This document shows, in pieces, positions 30,169 to 38,118 of a stretch of 64,000 nt of DNA. The translations under genes were made by a program, and so were the position numbers. The notes below the pieces were generated by a model. The model worked only from the letters and a program-made list of their open reading frames with translations, was not told where the DNA came from and ran no database searches. The stretch's first letter is position 1; every line of letters begins with the position of its first letter. The DNA is from CAWKGV01 sp963849305 (GTDB lineage Bacteria > Pseudomonadota > Alphaproteobacteria > Acetobacterales > Acetobacteraceae): NCBI GenBank assembly GCA_963849305.1, contig CAWKGV010000007.1:186001-250000 (forward strand). The letters run 5' to 3'.

Positions 30169-30876
30169 CTAACGCCGCACCAGCTCACCGTGGCGCTGCT
30201 CGGCCGGCAGGCACAGCGCCACCAGCGAAGGCGCAACATCGGCGGGCTTCGGCAACTGGCCTGGGTTCTCGCCAGGGTACGCCTGGCTGCGCAGGCGGGT
30301 CGCGATCGGTCCTGGGTCGAACAGGTTGACCCGCAGCGGCGTGGAGCGAACCTCGTCCGCCCAGGTCAGCACCAAATGTTCCATTCCCGCCTTGGTCGCG
30401 CCGTAGCAGCCCCAATACGCCTTAGGTTCGCGGGCGCGCCCCGCGCTTACGAACACCGCCCGCCCCGCTTCGGCGCTGCGCAGCAGCTTGTCGCAGCTGC
30501 GGATCAGCCGCCACGTCGCCGCGAAGTTCACGCTGACCGCGTCCGTCCATTCGTTCGGCATGATATGCGCAACCGGCGTCAGCCGCCCAAGCGCGCCGGC
30601 GCAATGCACGAGCACGTCGAGCCGGTGGAACCGCTCCCAGATGCTCGGGCCAAGCGCATCGACCTGCTCGCCCTCCTGCAAGTCGAGCGGGAGCAAGGTC
30701 GCCGCGCCACCGGCCGTTCGCACGGCATCGTCGGTCTCTTCCAGGCCGCCCTGGGTACGCGCCGTGATCACCACTTGCGCGCCAAGCCGGGCCAGCTCGA
30801 TAGCCGTGGCAGCGCCAAGGCCGCGGCTCGCGCCGGTCACCAGGGCCACGCAATTATCGAGCGGGCGACCCGTCAC
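30169..30876 (-). CDS. SDR family short-chain dehydrogenase/reductase
   Basis: A 235-residue classical SDR: cofactor loop TGASRGLG near residue 14, CAGA in the middle (HCAGALG), the active-site Tyr and Lys in YGATKAG, and the catalytic Ser expected in VSAGRA. Length is slightly short for the family but no motif is missing. The start is a GTG at 30876 overlapping the purF stop (GTGA), so it is translated from the purF transcript. SDR genes directly after purF are common in alphaproteobacteria, but the reaction is not established. Confidence 0.88.
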   Translation of the reverse strand: MTGRPLDNCVALVTGASRGLGAATAIELARLGAQVVITARTQGGLEETDDAVRTAGGAATLLPLDLQEGEQVDALGPSIWERFHRLDVLVHCAGALGRLTPVAHIMPNEWTDAVSVNFAATWRLIRSCDKLLRSAEAGRAVFVSAGRAREPKAYWGCYGATKAGMEHLVLTWADEVRSTPLRVNLFDPGPIATRLRSQAYPGENPGQLPKPADVAPSLVALCLPAEQRHGELVRR

Positions 30877-32345
30877 TGGGTCGCGGCGAGCAGGCTGAGC
30901 TGGCGCTCGGCGTTGTCGGCTTGATCGGGGACCGCGATCGGGTAGTCGCCGGTGAAACAGGCATCGCAGTAATGTGGGCGGGCCGGATCGCGGCCTTCCT
31001 TGCCGAGCGCGCGATACAGGCCGTCAATTGAGATGAAGGCGAGGCTGTCCGCCCCGATCTGATCCGCCATCCCCTCGATGTCGTAGCAGGCTCCGAGCAG
31101 CTTGCCCCGCTCCGGCGTGTCGATGCCGTAGAAGCAGGAATGCGTGATTGGCGGGGAGGAGATGCGCATATGCACCTCCCGCGCGCCAGCCTGACGGACC
31201 ATCTCGACGATCTTGCGGCTGGTCGTGCCGCGCACGATGGAGTCGTCCACCAGGATAACGCGCCGGCCGGATAAGGTCGCCCGGTTCGCGGAGTGCTTCA
31301 GCTTCACGCCGAGATGACGGATGCTGTCGGTCGGCTCGATGAAGGTGCGGCCGACATAGTGGTTCCGGATGATGCCGAGTTCGAACGGGATGCCGCTCTC
31401 GACCGAATAGCCCATTGCCGCGGGCACACCGGAATCCGGGACAGGCACGACAATGTCCGCGGGCACGGCGGACTCGCGCGCCAGTTCGGCTCCGATGCGC
31501 TTGCGCGCGTCATAGACCGGCGTACCCTCCATCACGGAATCTGGGCGCGCGAAGTAGATGTATTCGAATACGCAGAACCGTTCGCGCGTTCGGTTGAACG
31601 GCTTGATGCTGCGCACGCCTTGATCATCGATCACCACGATCTCGCCCGGTTCGACATCGCGGACGAACTCGGCGCCGACGATATCGAGCGCGCAGGTCTC
31701 GGAGGCCAGCACCCAGCCGCTGGTCGGGTCTGGACCGATGCGCCCCAGGATCAGCGGCCGCACCCCGAGCGGGTCACGCACGCCCATCAGCGCTTCGTCG
31801 GACAGCGCCACCAGCGAATAGGCTCCGACCACCTGCTTGAGCGCGTCGATTAGCCGGTCGGCGACGGTTGCGTAGAGACTGATGGCGATGAGGTGGATGA
31901 ACACCTCGGAGTTGGTCGTAGATTGAAACAAGCAGCCTCGGCGCACGAGCATCCGGCGCAGTATATGCGCGTTGGTCAGGTTGCCGTTATGCGCGACCGC
32001 GAAACCGCCGAATTCAAAATCTGCGTAGAGCGGCTGCACGTTGCGCAGGACGGTCGCGCCGGTCGTGGCGTAGCGGTTGTGGCCGATGGCGCGCGTGCCC
32101 GGCAATGAGGCGATCACGCGCGCGTCGCCGAAATTGTCGCCGACCAGGCCCATGCCCTTGTGCGAATGGAACCGCGCGCCGTCGAAGCTGACGATCCCAG
32201 TGGCCTCCTGGCCACGATGTTGCAGCGCGTGCAGGCCGAGCGCCGTCACCGCCGCCGCGTCGGGCACATTCCAGACGCCAAAAACGCCGCACTCTTCATG
32301 CGGCTTATCGTCTTCAGCAGCGAGCGTGGTGACGGAGGACTCCAT
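30873..32345 (-). CDS. purF: amidophosphoribosyltransferase
   Basis: A 490-residue enzyme of the first committed step of purine synthesis, making phosphoribosylamine from PRPP and glutamine. The N-terminal glutaminase domain begins after a short propeptide, with the nucleophile Cys in HEECGVFG. HNRYATTG and AVAHNGNLTN line the glutamine site. The PRPP-binding loop is VILVDDSIVRGTTS near residue 360. The ATG at 32345 gives the expected propeptide; the frame continues upstream to 32495 only as shadow. Order cvpA-purF-SDR on one strand is the common alphaproteobacterial arrangement. Confidence 0.96.
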   Translation of the reverse strand: MESSVTTLAAEDDKPHEECGVFGVWNVPDAAAVTALGLHALQHRGQEATGIVSFDGARFHSHKGMGLVGDNFGDARVIASLPGTRAIGHNRYATTGATVLRNVQPLYADFEFGGFAVAHNGNLTNAHILRRMLVRRGCLFQSTTNSEVFIHLIAISLYATVADRLIDALKQVVGAYSLVALSDEALMGVRDPLGVRPLILGRIGPDPTSGWVLASETCALDIVGAEFVRDVEPGEIVVIDDQGVRSIKPFNRTRERFCVFEYIYFARPDSVMEGTPVYDARKRIGAELARESAVPADIVVPVPDSGVPAAMGYSVESGIPFELGIIRNHYVGRTFIEPTDSIRHLGVKLKHSANRATLSGRRVILVDDSIVRGTTSRKIVEMVRQAGAREVHMRISSPPITHSCFYGIDTPERGKLLGACYDIEGMADQIGADSLAFISIDGLYRALGKEGRDPARPHYCDACFTGDYPIAVPDQADNAERQLSLLAATQ

Positions 32346-32356
32346 GCCGTGCTCTC

Positions 32357-32942
32357 CTACTCGCGCATTGGGCGCGGACCAAGCGCCCGCCCCTGTGGGG
32401 CAGCGCGCAGCAATGCCGCCGCCGTGGCCTGCCGCCCTACCGGCGGGGAATAGAGTCGCGGCCGGTAGTCTGCCGGGAGCCGCCGCACCACCCAATCGGC
32501 CCCCTCATAGGCAGGCCACAACGTGCGTGCGGCCAATACCGGCTTGGGCCACTGCGTCACCGGGATCGCGAATCCGGCCAGGATATAGGCAAGCACGACG
32601 AGCGCCGCACCCCTGGCCAGCCCGAATACCAGCCCCAACGTGCGGTCCAGGCCACCGAAGACCGAGGAGCGAACCATGCCGCCGATCCAGCGGCAGACCA
32701 GCAACAGCGCGGCAAGGCTGACAAGGAACACCACGGCATAGGCGACCGGCTCGGCGAACCCGGGATGGCCGCGTAGCCAGACCTCGAATTGCGGCCGGAC
32801 ACGCGGGGTGGCCCAGACCGCGAGCACGGCCGCGCCGAGCCAGGCGCCGATGCCGAGCACCTCGCGGACGAAGCCGCGCAGAAAGGCGAGCAACGCCGAG
32901 ATGGCTAGTACCCGCGAACACGGCGGCGTCCACCCATGTCAA
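32357..32942 (-). pseudogene. cvpA: CvpA family membrane protein, one-base frameshift near the start
   Basis: An inner-membrane protein of about 195 residues with four hydrophobic helices, named for a role in colicin V production in E. coli. A TTG at 32942 overlaps the radA stop and begins the expected MTWVDAAVFA. The frame then breaks: removing one G from the GGG at 32911-32913 restores VLAISALLAFLRGFVREVLG and the rest of the protein. The downstream frame alone could start at 32893 without the first helix. All other sequence is intact, so this is most likely a sequencing indel. It lies between radA and purF, a conserved position. Confidence 0.8.
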
Positions 32943-34321
32943 GCGTCGCCACCCGGGTTTGCGAATTGCGCGACCAAGTCGGAGAGGTGCCCGATCTCGT
33001 TCAGGCGAAGACCCTCGGGCGCGCTGAGCGGCCTGCCGCCACGGGCCAGCCGACGCGGCAGGCAGGCGGTGTCGAAGCCCAGCTTGGCGGCCTCCTTCAA
33101 ACGTGCCTCGGCCTGGGCGACCTGACGGATTTCGCCCGAAAGCCCGACTTCGCCGAAATAGACCATTCCCGCACTGGTCGGTTGCTCGGTCACGGCGGAG
33201 GCGAGCGCGGCAGCCACGGCGAGGTCGGCGGCAGGCTCGCTGACCCGCAGCCCCCCGGCCACGTTCAGATAAACGTCGGTCGCTCCGAGCCGCAAACCAC
33301 AGCGCGTCTCCAGCACGGCGATCAGCATCGCCAGGCGCCCGCCGTCCCAGCCGACAACCGAGCGACGGGGCGAGCCTCCGATGTTGGGGGCCAGCAGCGC
33401 CTGGACCTCCAGCAGCACCGGCCTTGTTCCTTCGAGGCCGGCGAACACCGCGCTCCCGGCGATGTTGCCACGCCGCTCGGCCAGAAATAGGGCGGACGGG
33501 TTAGGCACCTCGGCCAGCCCCCGGTCGGTCATCTCGAACACGCCGATCTCGTCGGTGGCGCCGAAGCGGTTCTTCACCGCGCGCAGAATACGGAACTGGT
33601 GCCCGCGCTCGCCTTCGAAATAGAGCACCGCGTCCACCATGTGCTCCAGCACGCGAGGGCCGGCGATCGAACCGTCCTTGGTGACGTGGCCGACCAACAC
33701 CAGGGCGAAGCCGCGTTGCTTGGCGAGCCGGATCAGCTCGAAGCCGGCGGCGCGGACCTGGGCGACGGTGCCGGGGGCACTCTCGATCTGATCGAGCCAC
33801 ATGGTCTGGATCGAGTCGATCACTACAAGCGCGGCTGACTCCCGCTCCAGGCTGGCGGCGATGTCGCGCAGGTTAATCGCCGCGGCGAGCGCGATCGGCG
33901 CGCCGGCGACACCCAGGCGACGGGCGCGCAGCCGCATTTGCTCGATCAATTCCTCGCCGGAAACGTAGAGGACGGTTTGGCCGGTGCCGGCAAGCTTGGC
34001 CGCGGCCTGAAGCAGCAGGGTTGACTTGCCGATCCCCGGGTCGCCGCCGATCAGCACGGCCGAAGCCGGAACCAGGCCGCCGCCCAGCACCCGGTCGAGT
34101 TCCGCGATCCCGATGGCCGTGCGCGGCGCCGGCTCGGCACTGCCGGCGAGAGGCACGAACGTCACGGCCCTGCCGGCGGCCTTACCGGCGGGGCCGGGCC
34201 GGTCGATCGCAACCTCCTCGACGATGGTGTTCCACTCGCCGCAGGCATCGCACCGTCCCGCCCAGCGGGCGCCGACGGCACCGCAGGTCTGGCAGACAAA
34301 GCGGGTGGCTGGCTTGGGCAA
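32939..34321 (-). CDS. radA: DNA repair protein RadA/Sms
   Basis: A 460-residue branch-migration and recombination ATPase. The N-terminal zinc finger has two CxxC pairs (CQTCG...CDACGEWNT) in the first 30 residues. Walker A is GGDPGIGKSTLL near 92, the RadA-specific KNRFG motif is present (AVKNRFGATDEIG) and the C-terminal Lon-like domain follows (LNVAGGLRVSEPAADLAVA). The start is a TTG at 34321, the only in-frame start that keeps the zinc finger. Its stop overlaps the cvpA start. Confidence 0.95.
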   Translation of the reverse strand: MPKPATRFVCQTCGAVGARWAGRCDACGEWNTIVEEVAIDRPGPAGKAAGRAVTFVPLAGSAEPAPRTAIGIAELDRVLGGGLVPASAVLIGGDPGIGKSTLLLQAAAKLAGTGQTVLYVSGEELIEQMRLRARRLGVAGAPIALAAAINLRDIAASLERESAALVVIDSIQTMWLDQIESAPGTVAQVRAAGFELIRLAKQRGFALVLVGHVTKDGSIAGPRVLEHMVDAVLYFEGERGHQFRILRAVKNRFGATDEIGVFEMTDRGLAEVPNPSALFLAERRGNIAGSAVFAGLEGTRPVLLEVQALLAPNIGGSPRRSVVGWDGGRLAMLIAVLETRCGLRLGATDVYLNVAGGLRVSEPAADLAVAAALASAVTEQPTSAGMVYFGEVGLSGEIRQVAQAEARLKEAAKLGFDTACLPRRLARGGRPLSAPEGLRLNEIGHLSDLVAQFANPGGDA

Positions 34322-34438
34322 TCCTGGTTTGTCTCGAAAAATGTCGGTCGAGCCTGACTCGATTGATTGAGCGCGGCGATTCGCTGGGCAAATAGATACG
34401 GGGCGGAGAGCTGCCGGGAAAGCCCGTTCGCGCGTCCC

Positions 34439-35218
34439 CTATCGCCGCAGCTCCATCTGGATCGGGCCTTCGCGGCGCCCGTGAGTGAACTGCTCGACCT
34501 CCGGGTTCCCGCTCTCCATCAGTTCGGAGGCCGGCCCGCTCCAGACGATCCGGCCCTTGTTCAGCATTGCCACGCAATCGCCGATGCGGCGCGCGCTGGC
34601 CATGTCATGGGTGATCGCTATCGCCGTGCTGCCCAGACGCTTGACGCAATCCACGATCAGGCCGTCGATGACCGCCCCCATAATCGGGTCGAGGCCAGTG
34701 GTCGGCTCATCGAGGAAGATGATCTCGGGCCGGGCGGCGATGGCGCGGGCCAGGGCCACACGCTTCTGCATCCCGCCCGACAGCTCGGCAGGATAAAGAT
34801 CGCCCACACCCGGCGCCAACCCCACGTCCGCGAGTAACTCGGCCGCGCGCGCGCGCGCCTCGCGGCGCGTCACCTTGCGCTGGGCGAGCAGGCCGAAGGC
34901 CACGTTTTCCCAGACCGGCGCGCTGTCGAACAACGCGCCATTCTGGAACAGCATTCCAATTCGTCCGCGCACCGCCTCGCGTTCGGCACGGGGCATCGCC
35001 AGGATGTCGCGCCCGTCGATCTCGATGCGCCCGGCATCCGGCTCCATCAGCCCCAGGACGCATTTCAGCAGGACCGACTTGCCCGTGCCGGAGCCGCCGA
35101 TCACCACCATCGAGGTGTGCGCCATCACGTCGAGATCCACGCCGTCCAGCACCAGCTTCGTGCCGAACGATTTGCGCAAGCCGCGGATGCGGATCTTCGG
35201 CAGCGCCGCCCCGCTCAT
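34439..35218 (-). CDS. mlaF: ABC ATPase of the MlaF lipid-transport type
   Basis: A 259-residue ATPase for MCE-type lipid trafficking between membranes. Walker A is GGSGTGKSVLL near residue 41, signature LSGGMQKRVALARAIA near 146, Walker B IIFLDEPTTGLDP and the H-loop ITHDMAS. The FQNGALFDS stretch after the Q-loop is characteristic of MlaF. Its ATG overlaps the stop of the MlaE-like permease. The MlaD-type MCE protein is not encoded next to it, so the periplasmic component must lie elsewhere. Confidence 0.92.
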   Translation of the reverse strand: MSGAALPKIRIRGLRKSFGTKLVLDGVDLDVMAHTSMVVIGGSGTGKSVLLKCVLGLMEPDAGRIEIDGRDILAMPRAEREAVRGRIGMLFQNGALFDSAPVWENVAFGLLAQRKVTRREARARAAELLADVGLAPGVGDLYPAELSGGMQKRVALARAIAARPEIIFLDEPTTGLDPIMGAVIDGLIVDCVKRLGSTAIAITHDMASARRIGDCVAMLNKGRIVWSGPASELMESGNPEVEQFTHGRREGPIQMELRR

Positions 35219-36000
35219 CGGGCGAAGAACAACTCGGTGAGCAGATAGTCGAACGCGAGGATGAGGATCGAGGCGCCGACGACCGCGGCCGTGGTTGCCG
35301 AACCAACCCCCTCGGCCCCGCCGCGGCTATTATAGCCCTGATAGCAACCCATCAGGGCGATCAGGAACCCGAACACGGCGGCCTTCACCAGTCCCGAGAC
35401 CACGTCCATCGTCTGCATGAAGTTGAACGTGTTGGAAAGATATAGCTCCGGACTGAAGCCGAGCTTCAGGACCGAGACGATGAACCCGCCCATCACGCCC
35501 AGGATGTCGGCGATGACCACCAAGGCGGGCAGCGCGATCACGCCGGCCAGCAGCCTGGGGGCAACGAGGTACTTCATAGGGTTGGTGGACAGGGTGGAAA
35601 GCGCGTCGATCTGGTCCGTGACGCGCATCGTGCCGATCTCGGCGGCCATTGCGGCGCCGATCCGCCCGGCGACCATCAGGCCAGCCAGCACCGGCCCCAA
35701 CTCGCGGGTGATGGACAGCACGACCACGTTGGCGGTCGCACTCTGGGCGGCAAAACGGGAGAAGCCGAGATAGGACTGCAGGGCTAGCACCATGCCCGTG
35801 AAGATGGCGGTGAGCGCCACGACAGGCAGGCTGAAATAGCCGATCTCCAGCATCGCCCGGGCGAACATGCGTCCGTAGAACGGTGGGCGGACCAGATGCG
35901 AAATGCCATCCAGCCCGAACAGCGCCAGGCCACCGGCTCCCCGGACGGCGCCAATCACGCTTCGGCCGAGCGCCGCGATGAGGTCGAGCAGCTCGTTCAC
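35215..36000 (-). CDS. mlaE: MlaE-type ABC lipid permease
   Basis: A 261-residue membrane protein starting at a GTG (36000) that overlaps the alr stop (GTGA). The MlaE fold is visible in FTGMVLALQSYLGF, the ELGPVLAGLMVAGRIGAAMAAEIGTMRVTDQIDAL stretch (here read in parts) and the C-terminal YNSRGGAEGVGSATT. Together with MlaF it forms the inner-membrane part of a phospholipid transport system that maintains outer-membrane asymmetry. The pair is placed between alr and radA within the dnaB-alr-radA-cvpA-purF block. Confidence 0.92.
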   Translation of the reverse strand: MNELLDLIAALGRSVIGAVRGAGGLALFGLDGISHLVRPPFYGRMFARAMLEIGYFSLPVVALTAIFTGMVLALQSYLGFSRFAAQSATANVVVLSITRELGPVLAGLMVAGRIGAAMAAEIGTMRVTDQIDALSTLSTNPMKYLVAPRLLAGVIALPALVVIADILGVMGGFIVSVLKLGFSPELYLSNTFNFMQTMDVVSGLVKAAVFGFLIALMGCYQGYNSRGGAEGVGSATTAAVVGASILILAFDYLLTELFFAR

Positions 36001-36444
36001 GCGCCGAGGTAGATCCGGTGAAAGCGCCGACCCAGCGAGGTGAGCACCTCGTAGGCATTGGTGCCGGCCGCAGCCGCGACCTGGTCGGGGTCGCGCGCGG
36101 GTCCGATCAGTTCCAGCCAATCGCCCGGGCGGAGCGCCGGGTGATCGGTGGCATCGAAAGTGGTGAGGTCCATGGAGACACGGCCTACCAGCGGGACGGG
36201 GCGGCCGTCAAAGGCCGCCAACCGTCGGTTCGAGTGGCTACGGTGCCAGCCGTCGGCATAGTCGATCGCGGCGGTGGCGATACGGCTCGGGCGCGGGGCC
36301 CGCCAAGCGGCATTGTACCCGACCGTCTCGCCGGCCGCGGTCTCGCGCACCGCGAGTATCGGCGTTCAGATCGATCTCAAGCACCGCGCCGGCACGCGCC
36401 TGGCGGGAGTCCCCAGGCGGCCCGGTGTCAGTCGTAACCGACAT
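35997..36444 (-). pseudogene. alr: alanine racemase remnant with large internal deletion
   Basis: Only the two ends of alanine racemase remain. From the ATG at 36444, overlapping the dnaB end by 17 bases, the first 28 residues end in RAGAVLEIDLNA, a typical Alr N-terminus. The next bases jump, in another frame, to ILAVRETAAGETVGYNAAW and continue through DYADGW and PLVGRVSMDLT to the stop at 35997. About 200 residues are missing, including the PLP-binding lysine loop and most of the barrel, so the product could not be active. Alr normally supplies D-alanine for the cell wall, so either a second racemase exists or the assembly has lost about 0.65 kb here. Confidence 0.85.
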
Positions 36445-37921
36445 GCGCCTGGTCGAGATCGGCGAAGCGGGTGAACTCGGCCTCAAAGAAGAGGTCGATC
36501 TTGCCGGTAGGGCCATGACGCTGCTTGGCGATGAGCAGCTCCGCCTTGTTATGCACCTCCTCCATGTCGCGCTGCCACTTCTCCAGATGGGACTGGAACT
36601 TGTCCTCGAACTCGTAGGCCATCTGCTTGGGCGCGCGCTGGGTCAGGTAATACTCGTCGCGATAGACGAACATGACCGAGTCCGCATCCTGCTCGATCGT
36701 GCCCGATTCGCGAAGATCGGCAAGCTGCGGGCGCTTGTCCTCGCGATTCTCCACGGCGCGGGAAAGCTGAGATAGAGCGAGCACCGGGACTGCTAACTCC
36801 TTGGCGATGGCTTTCAACCCCTGGGTAATCTGGCTGATTTCCAGCACTCGGTTCTCTGGCCGGGTACCGGCGGCCGGGCGCATGAGTTGGAGATAATCGA
36901 TCACCACCAGCGCCAAGCCCTTCGTGCGCTTGAGCCGGCGGCAGCGTGTGCGCAGCGCCGAGAGCGTGATCGCCGGGGTGTCGTCGATCTGGATCGGCAA
37001 GGCCGCGATGTCACGGCTCACCTGCACGAAGCGGTCGAAGTCCCTCTGGCCGATATCGCCGCGCCGGATGCGGTCGCTGGAGATCCGTGCCTCCTCCGAC
37101 AGCAGCCGGGTCGCGAGCTGTTCCGAACTCATTTCCAGTGAAAATATCGCGACGGACGACTTTGGCAGCGCGCTCGGATCGTCGCGCCGCGCATCGGCGA
37201 GCAAGCCTTTGGCCGCGCCGAACGCGATCTTTGTGGCGAGCGCGGTCTTGCCCATGCCGGGCCTGCCGGCCAGGATCAGGAGATCCGATGGATGCAGCCC
37301 GCCGGTCTTGGCGTCGAGGTCGCGCAGGCCCGTGGTCAGGCCGGCGACGTGGCCGACGCGCCGGAAGGCGCGCTCGGCGCCCAGGATGGCGTCGGTCAGC
37401 GCGCGTTCGAACGCGACGAACCCGCCGCCGGTGCCGCCATCCGTCGCCAGTTCGAACAGGCGCTGCTCTGTGAACTCGATCTGGTCCTGGCCGTCTAGCT
37501 CCGGATCGGCGCCGAAGGCGTTGTTGACCGCGGTCTCGCCGATATCGATGAGCTGGCGACGCAGCCAAGCATCGTGAATCGTGCGCCCATATTCGCCGGC
37601 GTTGATGATCCCCACCATCGCGGTGAGAAGCTGGGCAAGGTAGGTGGTGCCGCCCACCTCTTCGAGCACGCCGGAGTGCTCGAACTCGGCCTTTAATGTG
37701 ACCGCGTCCGCGAGCTGCCCGGCCTCTACGCGACGGGCGATCGCTTGGTAGATGCGGCCATGGATCGGGTCCGCGAAGTGCTCGGGCGACAGGAACTCGG
37801 AGACGCGCTCGTACGCCTTATTGTTGGCGAGCAGCGCGCCGAGCAGGGCTTGCTCAGCCTGCACGTTGGACGGCGGCAGGCGTTGTGACAGGCCGAGGAG
37901 GGGAGAATCGATGGTGTTCAC
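36428..37921 (-). CDS. dnaB: replicative DNA helicase DnaB
   Basis: A 497-residue hexameric helicase. The N-terminal DnaG-interacting domain begins PPSNVQAEQALLGALL. The RecA-like motor has Walker A AGRPGMGKTALAT near residue 219, a FSLEMSSEQLATRLL stretch, Walker B LVVIDYLQLM near 340 and the C-terminal LADLRESGTIEQDADSV motif that includes the arginine finger region. The start is a GTG at 37921. No other gene overlaps apart from the alr start at its end. It heads the leftward block containing alr, mlaEF, radA, cvpA and purF. Confidence 0.96.
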   Translation of the reverse strand: MNTIDSPLLGLSQRLPPSNVQAEQALLGALLANNKAYERVSEFLSPEHFADPIHGRIYQAIARRVEAGQLADAVTLKAEFEHSGVLEEVGGTTYLAQLLTAMVGIINAGEYGRTIHDAWLRRQLIDIGETAVNNAFGADPELDGQDQIEFTEQRLFELATDGGTGGGFVAFERALTDAILGAERAFRRVGHVAGLTTGLRDLDAKTGGLHPSDLLILAGRPGMGKTALATKIAFGAAKGLLADARRDDPSALPKSSVAIFSLEMSSEQLATRLLSEEARISSDRIRRGDIGQRDFDRFVQVSRDIAALPIQIDDTPAITLSALRTRCRRLKRTKGLALVVIDYLQLMRPAAGTRPENRVLEISQITQGLKAIAKELAVPVLALSQLSRAVENREDKRPQLADLRESGTIEQDADSVMFVYRDEYYLTQRAPKQMAYEFEDKFQSHLEKWQRDMEEVHNKAELLIAKQRHGPTGKIDLFFEAEFTRFADLDQAHVGYD

Positions 37922-38029
37922 GCAACGGCCAGCTTAGCGGCCCCGCCAGGTTCGGGGGACTCTCCTGACTGTGGATGGCTGTGGAAAACGGGGACTGATG
38001 ACCAGCGGGCCTTAGTTCTGACCTCTCCT

Positions 38030-38118
38030 CGTCATGGTCGGCGGATGCCGACCCATCCACGACTTCTAGCCGGGGCGCCGAGCAAGTCGTGGATCCTCGG
38101 CATTGGCCGAGGGTGACG
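38030..38118. repeat. Y-shaped palindromic (REP-like) element, copy 2
   Basis: Same architecture as the element at 28486-28572. Outer arms are GTCA (38031) and TGAC (38113). The long middle stem pairs ATCCACGACTT (38054) with AAGTCGTGGAT (38083). The side hairpins are GGTCGGC/GCCGACC (38036-38053) and CCTCGGC/GCCGAGG (38096-38112). It overlaps the 3' end of the sigma-54 activator gene, so the last residues and stop codon of that gene are made of repeat sequence. The core words CGTCATG and ATCCACG are shared between copies while the side hairpins differ but remain self-complementary, showing compensatory change. Confidence 0.72.
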
